Made by a program: the position numbers and the translations under genes. Shown here one piece after another: positions 26,096-34,009 of a stretch of 64,000 bases of DNA (position 1 is the first letter of the stretch; each line of letters starts with the position of its first letter). The DNA comes from Archangiaceae bacterium (GTDB lineage: Bacteria > Myxococcota > Myxococcia > Myxococcales > Myxococcaceae): the NCBI GenBank assembly GCA_016714225.1, contig JADJNS010000010.1:186001-250000 (forward strand). Direction: 5' to 3'. A model generated the notes under the pieces. It was not told where the DNA came from, made no database searches, and saw only the letters and a list, made by a program, of their open reading frames with translations.

Positions 26096-27266
26096 CGACG
26101 CCGAGCGGGCGCAGTTCGCTCCCAAGGCGCCCGACGTCACCGTCACCGAGGTGAGCAACGCGGCCGAGCGCGATCAGTTCGTGCGCTTTCAGCCCGAGCT
26201 GTACGCCAACGACCCGCACTACGTGCCGCAGATTCTCGCCGAGCGGCGCGACTTCATCGACCCCGAGCGCAACGCGTTCTTCAAGCACGCGCGGGCCGCC
26301 TTCTTTCTCGCCCACCGCGGCGGCAAGGTCGTCGGCCGCATCGTCGCGATGAACGACACCCGCTACAACACCTTTCACGAGGTCTCGTGGGGCACCTTCG
26401 GGCTGTTCGAGTGCGTCAACGACCCCGGGGTGGCCAGCGCGCTGTTCCAGGCCGCCGCCGCCTGGCACAAGGCCGAGGGGCTCTCACCCATGGTGGGGCC
26501 GCTCAACCTCTCGTTTCACCACGACGTGGGCTGCCTGGTCGAAGGCTTCGACAAGCCGCCCGGCATGAACCTCACCTACAACCCCCGGTACTACGCGCGG
26601 CTCTTCGAGACCAACGGGTTCATCAAGCACAAAGACATGTTCTGCTACGAGATTGGCGGAGAAGGCCTGCCCGAGAAGGTCAGCCGCTTCGCCGCTCGGG
26701 TGCGCGAGCGCGGGCAGATTACCGTGCGCCGCATCGACGGGGCCCGCAGCGACGACGAAGGCCGCAAGGTGAAGGAAATCTACGAGGCCACCATCAAGCG
26801 CGGGTGGGGCTTCTTCCCCCTCACCGACGACGAGTTCGAAGAGGGCGTCAACCGCATGCGCCCGCTTTTGATGCTGCGCCCCGAGATGTGCTTCATCGCC
26901 GAGGCCGCCGGCACCCAAGAGCCGGTGGCGTACTGCATCACCATGCCCGACATGAACCAGGCGATGCGCGCCGCCGACGGGCACCTCTCGCGCTTCGGCC
27001 TGCCCATCGGGCTCATCAAGATGGCGTGGGCCGCGCGCAAAATCGATCGGGTGCGGGTGCTGATGTTCGGCATCAAGCCTGGCTTTCGCCGCCGCGGCAT
27101 CGACGCGCTGCTCGCCGACGAGACGTTCAAAGAGGCCCGGCGCCTGGGCTACACCACCGGTGAGCTGGGCCTGGTGGTCGAAGACGAGAGCCTGATGATT
27201 CGCACCATCGCCGCCACCGGCGCCCGCCGCACCAAGGTGTACCGCATCTACGAGCGCGCGCTGTGA
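26055..27266 (+). CDS. GNAT-fold N-acyltransferase, bacterial ceramide-synthase-like (copy 2)
   Basis: This 403-residue paralogue of the preceding gene shares its landmarks: NDPHYVPQILAERRDFI, FLAHRGGKVVGRIVA, GTFGLFECVNDP, NLTYNPRYY and the C-terminal VLMFGIKPGFRRRGIDALL acyl-CoA-binding loop. The chosen ATG at 26055 overlaps the first copy by 41 bp; no closer start with better spacing is evident. The two copies may act on different acyl donors or acceptors, or as a heterodimer. Nothing suggests either is degenerate. Function is assigned by general resemblance and context. Confidence 0.7.
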   Translation: MPRRASAAKALKRSDAERAQFAPKAPDVTVTEVSNAAERDQFVRFQPELYANDPHYVPQILAERRDFIDPERNAFFKHARAAFFLAHRGGKVVGRIVAMNDTRYNTFHEVSWGTFGLFECVNDPGVASALFQAAAAWHKAEGLSPMVGPLNLSFHHDVGCLVEGFDKPPGMNLTYNPRYYARLFETNGFIKHKDMFCYEIGGEGLPEKVSRFAARVRERGQITVRRIDGARSDDEGRKVKEIYEATIKRGWGFFPLTDDEFEEGVNRMRPLLMLRPEMCFIAEAAGTQEPVAYCITMPDMNQAMRAADGHLSRFGLPIGLIKMAWAARKIDRVRVLMFGIKPGFRRRGIDALLADETFKEARRLGYTTGELGLVVEDESLMIRTIAATGARRTKVYRIYERAL

Positions 27267-27964
27267 GCTCGGCGGCGAAGCTCGAAGACGCGCTCGACGC
27301 GCTCTACGCGGTCGCGCCCGACGCGTTCATGGCGAAGCGCGACGCGCTGGCCAAAGAGCTGAAAGACGCCGGCGAGAAAGAGGCCGCGGCCACGGTGAAG
27401 AAGCAGCACAAGCCCACCCTGGTGGCGCACGCCCTCAACCGACTCTCGCGCGAGGCGCGCCACGAGCTCGACGCGCTGTTCCAGATCGGCAAGGCGCTCG
27501 CCAGCGGCAGAGACTTCAAGGCCGCGGTCGAGAAGCAGCGCGCCGCGGTCGAAGACCTGCGCAAGAAGGCGAGCGGGCCCGACGTGCCGGCCCTCATCGC
27601 GGTGGTGCAGGGCGCGCTGGTCGACCCCGCGCTCGCCGAGGCGGTGAAGGCGGGGCGGTTCTCGAAGCTGCCCGAGGCGCCGGTGGGGTTCTTCGGCGCC
27701 GCGCCCGAGGGCGCGCCCGCGGTGGTGCACCCGCCGCCGAAGAAGTCGGCGCCCGCGCCGCCGCCTCCTCCTCCGTCTCCTCCCAAGCCCAGGGGCCCCG
27801 CCCCCGAGCTGCTCGCGGCGCTCAAGGCCGCCGAGTCGGAGGCCGCCGCCGCGGCCGATGAGGTGAGCACGCTCGAGCGCGAGCTCGCCGAGGCGAAGCG
27901 GCGCGCGCACCAGGCGGCCGAGCAGGTGAAGAAGCTGCAGAAGCAGGTCGACGCCGAGCGCTGA
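27263..27964 (+). CDS. Coiled-coil protein with proline-rich linker, unknown function
   Basis: This 233-residue protein starts at a GTG that overlaps the previous stop (GTGA). Residues 1-110 are helical and charged, with YAVAPDAFMAKRDALAKELKDAG and a KQHKPTLVAHALNRLSREAR segment. A Pro/Ala-rich linker follows (about 150-175), then a C-terminal coiled coil of Ala, Glu and Lys heptads (VSTLERELAEAKRRAHQ). There is no signal or membrane helix. The tight junction places it in the GNAT operon, but I can suggest no function. Confidence 0.75.
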   Translation: MSSAAKLEDALDALYAVAPDAFMAKRDALAKELKDAGEKEAAATVKKQHKPTLVAHALNRLSREARHELDALFQIGKALASGRDFKAAVEKQRAAVEDLRKKASGPDVPALIAVVQGALVDPALAEAVKAGRFSKLPEAPVGFFGAAPEGAPAVVHPPPKKSAPAPPPPPPSPPKPRGPAPELLAALKAAESEAAAAADEVSTLERELAEAKRRAHQAAEQVKKLQKQVDAER

Positions 27965-28031
27965 TCGACCTGATCACCCCCTCGAAGTCGATTGGTTCCC
28001 CAACGTCTCAGACGCGTAGTAGTCAGGGACG

Positions 28032-28973
28032 ATGGAATTGCGCTGCGCGCTGAGCGGGTTGCCGACCGACTGGTCCGAGAAGCCCGGTGCCGTCGCCACG
28101 ATGTTGATGGAAGAGGTCGCCGATGGGCAGTGGGTGCCGCTGACCCCGCCGGTGAGCGACTACGGCTCGGCGAGCGGCAAGCAGGTGGGCGAGCGGGTGC
28201 TGGCGCTGCTCAAGAACGGCGCCCTCACCACCGAGTCGCCCGAAGACCTGGCCGCGCACCGCAAGCCCGGCACCAAGGGCACCCAGCTCGAGAAGCTCTA
28301 CTCCCACGCGCGCGCTGGGGTGGCGAAGGGGTTCGCGCTGCGCCTCGACGGGCACCGCGTGCTGCCCGCGGTGTTCCTCGACGGCGTCGGCACCGCCATC
28401 GCCGCCACCGCCAAGCTCGCGCCCCGCCCCCTGGTCGAAGACGCGTTCTTCAAGAAGCCCACTGACCCGGCCGCGCGCAAGTCGTACATCGAGTACCTGC
28501 TGGCGCAGAACCGCGGCGCGCTGGCCGAGTACTACCGCATCGAGGGCGAGCGCGGCACCTTCGGCCGGTTCAGGGAAATCGACCCCAGCTTCCCGCTCGA
28601 GGCCTTTCGCCTGATGATGCACTGGGCCATCGAGAAGCGCGGCGGCCTGAAGCCCGCCCAGCCGTTCGAGGGCGACCGGAAGCAGGCGGCGCGCGAGGTG
28701 TGGCTGGGCGAAGAGCCCACCCTCTCGAAGCTGGTCGCCACCGTGCAGCCCGACTGGGTCGAAGAGTGGAAGGCCGGCGGCGCCGCCGCCACCGCGGTGG
28801 TCAAAGAGACCCGCGCGGGCAGGGCCTACAGCGCGAACGAGCGCTACGTGGCCGGCGACGTGGTCACCCACCCGACCTTCGGGGCGGGAATCGTCGAAGA
28901 GCTGGTGGCTCCGAACAAGCTGCGCATTCGCTTCGGGCACGAGCTCAAGACCCTGGTGCACAAGCGCGGCTGA
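28032..28973 (+). CDS. Unknown protein with C-terminal SH3/CarD-like barrel
   Basis: This 313-residue cytoplasmic protein is of unknown function. It opens MELRCALSGLPTDWSEKPGAV; the middle is helical with no motif I know. The last 40 residues (GDVVTHPTFGAGIVEELV, then IRFGHELKTLVH) resemble the small RNA-polymerase-interacting or SH3-like barrel seen in CarD/UvrD C-termini, a common myxobacterial add-on. It lies 67 bp after the coiled-coil gene and ends six bases before the convergent LanB gene, so it marks the border between the lipid and lanthipeptide regions. Confidence 0.72.
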   Translation: MELRCALSGLPTDWSEKPGAVATMLMEEVADGQWVPLTPPVSDYGSASGKQVGERVLALLKNGALTTESPEDLAAHRKPGTKGTQLEKLYSHARAGVAKGFALRLDGHRVLPAVFLDGVGTAIAATAKLAPRPLVEDAFFKKPTDPAARKSYIEYLLAQNRGALAEYYRIEGERGTFGRFREIDPSFPLEAFRLMMHWAIEKRGGLKPAQPFEGDRKQAAREVWLGEEPTLSKLVATVQPDWVEEWKAGGAAATAVVKETRAGRAYSANERYVAGDVVTHPTFGAGIVEELVAPNKLRIRFGHELKTLVHKRG

Positions 28974-28979
28974 CGCGGC

Positions 28980-31900
28980 TCAAGCGCTGCGAAGGTGGCG
29001 CAGCAGCAGGTCGTACAGCACCAGCTCGTTGGCGCGCTGGTTCGACCGCAGCAGCCGGTTGCAGCTCAGGTGCATCAGCGCCCCGGCGATGTCTTCGAGC
29101 GGCGCGGTGAGCGCCCCGGGGTCGGCCTGGCGCAGCGGCGCGGCGAGCGCGTGCAGGGCCTGGGCCCGCCGGTTCAGCACCTCGAGGCCCCGCGCCAGAG
29201 GCCCGCTGGCCGTGCGCTGGCTCAAGAGCTGCTCGAGCTCCCGCTTGAGCGAGCGGTACTTCTTCGACAGCGAGGGCTCGAGCCGCTCGGGGTCGCCCAG
29301 CTCGCGCGCCAGCGCCCTCCGCCAGCCCGAGAGCGTCGCGCGACGCTGCGCCGGGGTCAGCTCGAGCGCGGCGAAGAGGTCGACGATGGCGAGCAGCGCC
29401 CACCGCCACCGCAGCTCGAGGCCCGCGCTGCCCGGCGCCAGCTCGAGCAGCTCGAGCACCGCCCGGCTGTCGGCCTCGAACATCGCCTCGGCCGCGCCGA
29501 TGACCGCGGGCCCGCCGTAGCGCTCGACCTCTCTCACGTAGGTGCCCAGCTCTTCGCGGGCGATGAGGCCCGCGCCGCGGGCGTACTCGAAGCTCGCGTG
29601 CAGCCTGGGCCACAGCTCGCCCAGCAAGAAGGCCGGCTCGCCGCGAAAGCGCAGCCGCAGGTGGTGGTCGGGGTCGGTGTAGCGCACGAAGAACCAGCCC
29701 TTGAAGCGGGGCTCGGCGTGCAGCTCGTCGAGCAGCGGCTTGAGCAGCTCGGTGAGCAGCCGGTCGGCGCTGGCCACCGCCACGGTGACCCGCGCGAACA
29801 GCCACTCGTCTCCCGGGCCGAAGCTGCGCGTCACCTCGGTGGCCGCGCGCCGCGACACCGGCGCGCTGGGCGTCTCGCTGTAGCCCGAGAACACCAGCTC
29901 GTTGGCCAGCGCCGCGCCGCCGCTCTCGACCGGCGAGCCGTAGCGGCGCTGCAGGTCTTCTTGCAGCTCGACCGCCTCGCGCTCGCGGTGCGCGTCGAGA
30001 AACGCGGCGCACGAGCTCTCGCTCTGCAGGTCGACCGGCACCGCGTTGTCGCCCTCCATCGAGAGCAGGTGCCGCGGCCAGCGCAGCTGCGCGCCCAGCG
30101 CGGCCAGGTCGGCCGGCGCCTTCAGGGTGCGCAGCGTGGCCGGGGTCAGCCGGTAGCGCGCCGGGCTCACCACCCACCGGTTGAGGGTCACCCGCGGCAG
30201 CGCGGGCGCGTGCTCCAGAGGGCCCCAGCTCCACGCCGGCGCCGCCGCGTACGGCTCGCGCCCCAGCAGCGCGAGGAAGCGGTAGAGCGGCAGCCCGCGG
30301 TTGAAGTTGTGGGCGTTGCTCAGCGCCGGTACCACCTCGCGGCCCAGGCGCTTCGAGCGCAGCACCAGCCGCCCGTTGCGCAGCGACAGCAGCAGGTCGG
30401 CCAGCTCGAGCTGCTGCTCCAAGGGAGCGCCGCTGCGCGCCAGCACCGGCAGCTCGTAGCCGCGCAGCAGCGGCCGGGCGATGACGTTTCCCACCCGGCC
30501 CTCGGGGCTGTGCACCACCTCGGCGAACACCCGCTCGGAGTCGCGCGCCTCGTGGGCGGCGATGGCCGACGCCACCGCTTCTTTGAGCTTCGGGTCGAGC
30601 CAGCAGAACCGGCCGTTGAGCGACTCGGGCAGCCCGCCGTCGAACGACACCAGCTGGCCGAGCGGCTCGTCGGGTCGACGCGGCGCGAACAGGCGCGCCA
30701 TCACCCGAAACGACTGCGGCGGAGCGCGGCCGCTGGCCCGGGCATCGAGGTCGCGCGCGTCGAGCTCGACCTGGGGCTCGGGCAGCCGCTGGGCCTCGAG
30801 CCACAGCCCCGAGCGCCACTGCCCCAGCGCCTGCGCGCCGCTGGCGGTGTGCTCGGCGTCGGGGTCTCCGAGCGCCACCTCGCGCAACAGCGGGTTCTCG
30901 GCCAGCGGCACCCCGCCCTTGAGCAGGCCGATGCCCGCCTCTTCGTCGAGCGCCAGCAGCAGCGGCACCTCGGCCGACTCCCACCGGCGCTCGAAGGCGG
31001 CCTTGAAGTCGGCAAGCGGTGACCTGGGCACCTCGAGCACCGCGCTCAGCCGGGCGGCGGCGTTGAGCAGGCCCTGAATCAACCCCGCCGAGACCTCGGC
31101 GTGGGGCGCCGGTCGAAACAGGTCGACCTGCAGCGCCCGACCGTTCTCGCTGCGCACCCCCAGCTCGGCCACCCGCGCCGCCACCGCGCGGTGCTGGGGG
31201 TAGCCGGCGCCGGGTGGCGCGCCGTCGAGCACCTCGAGCTCGCGCCGCAGGGCGGCGAGCTGCGCCAGGGTCTCGGGCGCGACGTGGGCCCGCTCGAGCT
31301 GCGCCGTCAGCTCGTCGAGCGCGTCGCTCCCGGTCAGCACCGGCCGCAGCTCGGGCAACAGCACCTGGGCGTCGACCAGCTGCTCGACGAACGCCGCCAC
31401 CTCGGCCTCGCTGCCGACCTGCAGCCGGGCCACCTGCTCGCGCACCGCGTGCAGCCGGGCGCCCTGCCGGCAGGCCCCGAGCGCCGCCGACACCGCCTCG
31501 CCGCGGGCCACCGAAGAGAGCTCGTACACCCGCTGCTCGCCGTCTTGCCGGCCGGTGACGAAGTGCAGCCGGTCGCCCACCGCCACCGCGGTCTCGTTGG
31601 GGTGAAAGCGCACCGCCTCGCGCACGTCGGGGCGCTTCACCAGCTGCTCGCAGAGCTGAAACAGCACCCCCAGGTCGACGCGGGTCTTGCGCCGCGCCTG
31701 CCCGTGCGGCGCCAGCTCGAGGCGCGTGGTGCTGCCCAGGCGGGCCAGCGACACCCCGGCGAACAGCCCGAACGGAGTGCAGCGCGAGGCCAGCCGCTGC
31801 ACGTAGCCGTGCAGCGCCTTCTCGAGCTTCTTGCCCCGGTCGCTGTCGGGCTCGGCCTGCCAGCGCGCGATGCCCTCGAGCACCGCCGGAGCGGCGATGC

Positions 31901-32087
31901 CGATGGCCTCGCGCACCTCGGGGCGCTCGAGCAGCGCGGCCAGCCGCCTTCGCGCGGCGGCGGGCTCGCGGGGCCAGTCGGCCAGCGTCTCGAGCGGCAA
32001 GAGCGGGGTGCGCACCACCAGGTGCGGGTGGGCGACCCACTTCACCCGCGCGGGCGGGCTGCCGTCAGGGCCCGGCACCGCGCCCAC
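28980..32087 (-). CDS. lanB: Class I lanthipeptide dehydratase (LanB), full length
   Basis: This 1035-residue enzyme dehydrates Ser/Thr of a precursor peptide by tRNA-dependent glutamylation and then elimination. The N-terminal glutamylation part shows LASRCTPFGLFAGVSL, VDLGVLFQLCEQL and SNAHNFNRGLPLYRFL, all typical of LanB. The C-terminal SpaB_C elimination part contains GWFFVRYTDPDHHLRLRF. Both halves are on one polypeptide, unlike split thiopeptide enzymes. It begins at GTG 32087 and overlaps the FHA/sigma-54 activator gene by 23 bp, so it is co-transcribed with regulators. Its LanC partner and precursor are about 14-18 kb away in a divergent unit. Confidence 0.93.
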   Translation of the reverse strand: MGAVPGPDGSPPARVKWVAHPHLVVRTPLLPLETLADWPREPAAARRRLAALLERPEVREAIGIAAPAVLEGIARWQAEPDSDRGKKLEKALHGYVQRLASRCTPFGLFAGVSLARLGSTTRLELAPHGQARRKTRVDLGVLFQLCEQLVKRPDVREAVRFHPNETAVAVGDRLHFVTGRQDGEQRVYELSSVARGEAVSAALGACRQGARLHAVREQVARLQVGSEAEVAAFVEQLVDAQVLLPELRPVLTGSDALDELTAQLERAHVAPETLAQLAALRRELEVLDGAPPGAGYPQHRAVAARVAELGVRSENGRALQVDLFRPAPHAEVSAGLIQGLLNAAARLSAVLEVPRSPLADFKAAFERRWESAEVPLLLALDEEAGIGLLKGGVPLAENPLLREVALGDPDAEHTASGAQALGQWRSGLWLEAQRLPEPQVELDARDLDARASGRAPPQSFRVMARLFAPRRPDEPLGQLVSFDGGLPESLNGRFCWLDPKLKEAVASAIAAHEARDSERVFAEVVHSPEGRVGNVIARPLLRGYELPVLARSGAPLEQQLELADLLLSLRNGRLVLRSKRLGREVVPALSNAHNFNRGLPLYRFLALLGREPYAAAPAWSWGPLEHAPALPRVTLNRWVVSPARYRLTPATLRTLKAPADLAALGAQLRWPRHLLSMEGDNAVPVDLQSESSCAAFLDAHREREAVELQEDLQRRYGSPVESGGAALANELVFSGYSETPSAPVSRRAATEVTRSFGPGDEWLFARVTVAVASADRLLTELLKPLLDELHAEPRFKGWFFVRYTDPDHHLRLRFRGEPAFLLGELWPRLHASFEYARGAGLIAREELGTYVREVERYGGPAVIGAAEAMFEADSRAVLELLELAPGSAGLELRWRWALLAIVDLFAALELTPAQRRATLSGWRRALARELGDPERLEPSLSKKYRSLKRELEQLLSQRTASGPLARGLEVLNRRAQALHALAAPLRQADPGALTAPLEDIAGALMHLSCNRLLRSNQRANELVLYDLLLRHLRSA

Positions 32088-33939
32088 CCTTCTCGGGGCC
32101 GCCGCGCGGCCGGGTCAACCCGTAGCGCTCGATGCGCTTGATGAGCGTCTGGCGCGAGATGCCCAGCCGGCGGGCGGCCTGGGTCTGGTTGCCGCCGCAC
32201 TGCAGCAGCGCCTGCTCGATGACCTGGCGCTCCTGCTCGGCGAGCTGCTGGCGCTCGGTGCCCTCGAGCAAGAGGCCCAGGCCGCGGCGGCCGCGCCGGT
32301 CGGGCGCGGGCGGCTCGAAGGCGGGCGGGCTCGGGGGTGCCGGCGCTGGCGCAGGTGCCGGCGGCTCTATCGCGGGGGCGGGCGCGGGGTGGGCCGCGGC
32401 GCGAAACCGGCGCGGGTCGTACTCGGCGAAGCGCGAGGTCAGCTTCTCGAGCGGCAGGTGGTTGCGGTCGATGAGCCCGCCGTCGGACATCAGGCTCGCG
32501 CGCTCGAGCACGTTCTGCAGCTCGCGCACGTTGCCCGGCCAGCGGTACTTCATGAGCAGCTCCATCGCGCCGGGGGTCACCTCGGGCACCCGGGCCAGCT
32601 TCGAGCGCCGCGCCACCACGGTGAGCAGCTGGCGCACCAGCTGGGGAAACTCGGCCAGCCGCTCGCGCAGCGCAGGCAGAATGACGGTAGCGCCCTCGAG
32701 GCGGAAGTAGAGGTCGGGGCGGAAGCTGCCCCGCGCCACCTCGGCCTGCAGGTCGCGGTTGGTGGCGGCCACGAAGCGCACGTCGATGGGTGTGGGCTTG
32801 ACCGCGCCCACCCGCAGCACCTCGCGCTGCTCGAGGGCGCGCAAGAGCTTGGCCTGCATCGCCAGCGGCATCTCGCCCACCTCGTCGAGAAACACCGTGC
32901 CGCCGTTGGCGGCTTCGAGCAGGCCGGGCTTGGTGCCGCTGGCGCCGGTGAACGCGCCGCGCTCGTGCCCGAACAGCTCGCTCTCGAACAGCGACTCGGT
33001 GAACGCGGCGCAGTTGAACTTCACGTAGGGGTGCGCGCGGCGGCGCGAGAGCTGGTGAATGCGGCTGGCCATCACCTCTTTGCCGCTGCCGGTCTCGCCG
33101 AGAATGAGCACCGGCAGCTCGCTGAGCGCCAGCCGCTCGATCATCTCGTCGCGCGAGCTGACCATCGGCGAGCCGCCTTCGCTGCCCTCGGGCCCCGCCT
33201 CGCGGGTGGCCGCGCGCGAGTGGGCGAGCAGCACGTCGATGCTCAGCCCGTCGCCGGGAAAGTGCGCCACGCCCACCGCGCCGGGGGCGGTCACCTGCGC
33301 CAGGGCCCGGGTGATGCGGCTGGCCACCTGCGCCGCGCCCTCGGGCCCGGTGTCGAACAGCAGCAGCTCGTAGGTGCCCGGCGCGTACGCGGCCAGCACG
33401 TCGGTGAGGCGTATGGTCGAGGCCAGCGCCGCCTCGACCTCGGCCGAGCGCGCGCGCTGGGGCGACGAGACGGTCACCACCGAGAAGGCCGACTTCTTGC
33501 GCATGCCGCGCAGGCACTCTTCGGCGCCCCGCTGCTCGAGGTAGGGGTGGCTCGAGAGCGGCCGGGCGCTGTCGGGCTGCCACACCACCAGGTGCAGGGT
33601 GCTCTCGCCGATGCGCACCTGGCTGCCCGACTCGAGGGTCGCCCGCCCCGCGGGCCCCAGCGGCCGCCCGTCGACCTCGACCGCCCCGTCGAGCGACTCG
33701 AGCTCGAGCCGCGCGACGTCGAAGCGCGCGTGGCGCGGCGCGACCCCCTGTGAAGAGAGGCTGAGGTCGACGTCAGGCCCGCTGCCGATGAGGGCGCTGC
33801 CCTTCGCCGGCAGGGGCCACAAATCGCTCCGCGAGCGATCGACGATGTCGAAGAAGAGGCGACCCACCGCGTGGCTCGGCCTCGAGCGTAGTACGACCGA
33901 ATCGCGAATCGAGGTGGGCACTGCGCGCACAGCGCGCAC
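32065..33939 (-). CDS. FHA-domain sigma-54-dependent transcriptional activator
   Basis: This protein of about 624 residues is a sigma-54 enhancer-binding protein. Residues 45-125 form an FHA phosphothreonine-binding domain (LIGSGPDVDLSLSS, APRHARF). Residues 140-240 look like a degenerate GGDEF-type domain (YAPGTYELLLFD, VGVAHFPGDGLSIDVLL). The AAA+ core has Walker A GETGSGKEV, the sigma-54 contact loop GAFTGA and Walker B GGTVFLDEVGEM. A Pro-rich linker precedes the Fis-type helix-turn-helix (QTQAARRLGISRQTLIKR). GTG starts at 33939, 33930 and 33921 are all possible. It lies between a kinase gene and lanB, which suggests phosphorylation-dependent control of the locus. Confidence 0.92.
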   Translation of the reverse strand: MRAVRAVPTSIRDSVVLRSRPSHAVGRLFFDIVDRSRSDLWPLPAKGSALIGSGPDVDLSLSSQGVAPRHARFDVARLELESLDGAVEVDGRPLGPAGRATLESGSQVRIGESTLHLVVWQPDSARPLSSHPYLEQRGAEECLRGMRKKSAFSVVTVSSPQRARSAEVEAALASTIRLTDVLAAYAPGTYELLLFDTGPEGAAQVASRITRALAQVTAPGAVGVAHFPGDGLSIDVLLAHSRAATREAGPEGSEGGSPMVSSRDEMIERLALSELPVLILGETGSGKEVMASRIHQLSRRRAHPYVKFNCAAFTESLFESELFGHERGAFTGASGTKPGLLEAANGGTVFLDEVGEMPLAMQAKLLRALEQREVLRVGAVKPTPIDVRFVAATNRDLQAEVARGSFRPDLYFRLEGATVILPALRERLAEFPQLVRQLLTVVARRSKLARVPEVTPGAMELLMKYRWPGNVRELQNVLERASLMSDGGLIDRNHLPLEKLTSRFAEYDPRRFRAAAHPAPAPAIEPPAPAPAPAPPSPPAFEPPAPDRRGRRGLGLLLEGTERQQLAEQERQVIEQALLQCGGNQTQAARRLGISRQTLIKRIERYGLTRPRGGPEKGGRGAGP

Positions 33940-34009
33940 CCTTCAGGGAGCGAACGTTCGCCGAGGGACGTGCGCTTCCGGCGACGGGAGGGCAAATGCT
34001 GTCGGCATC

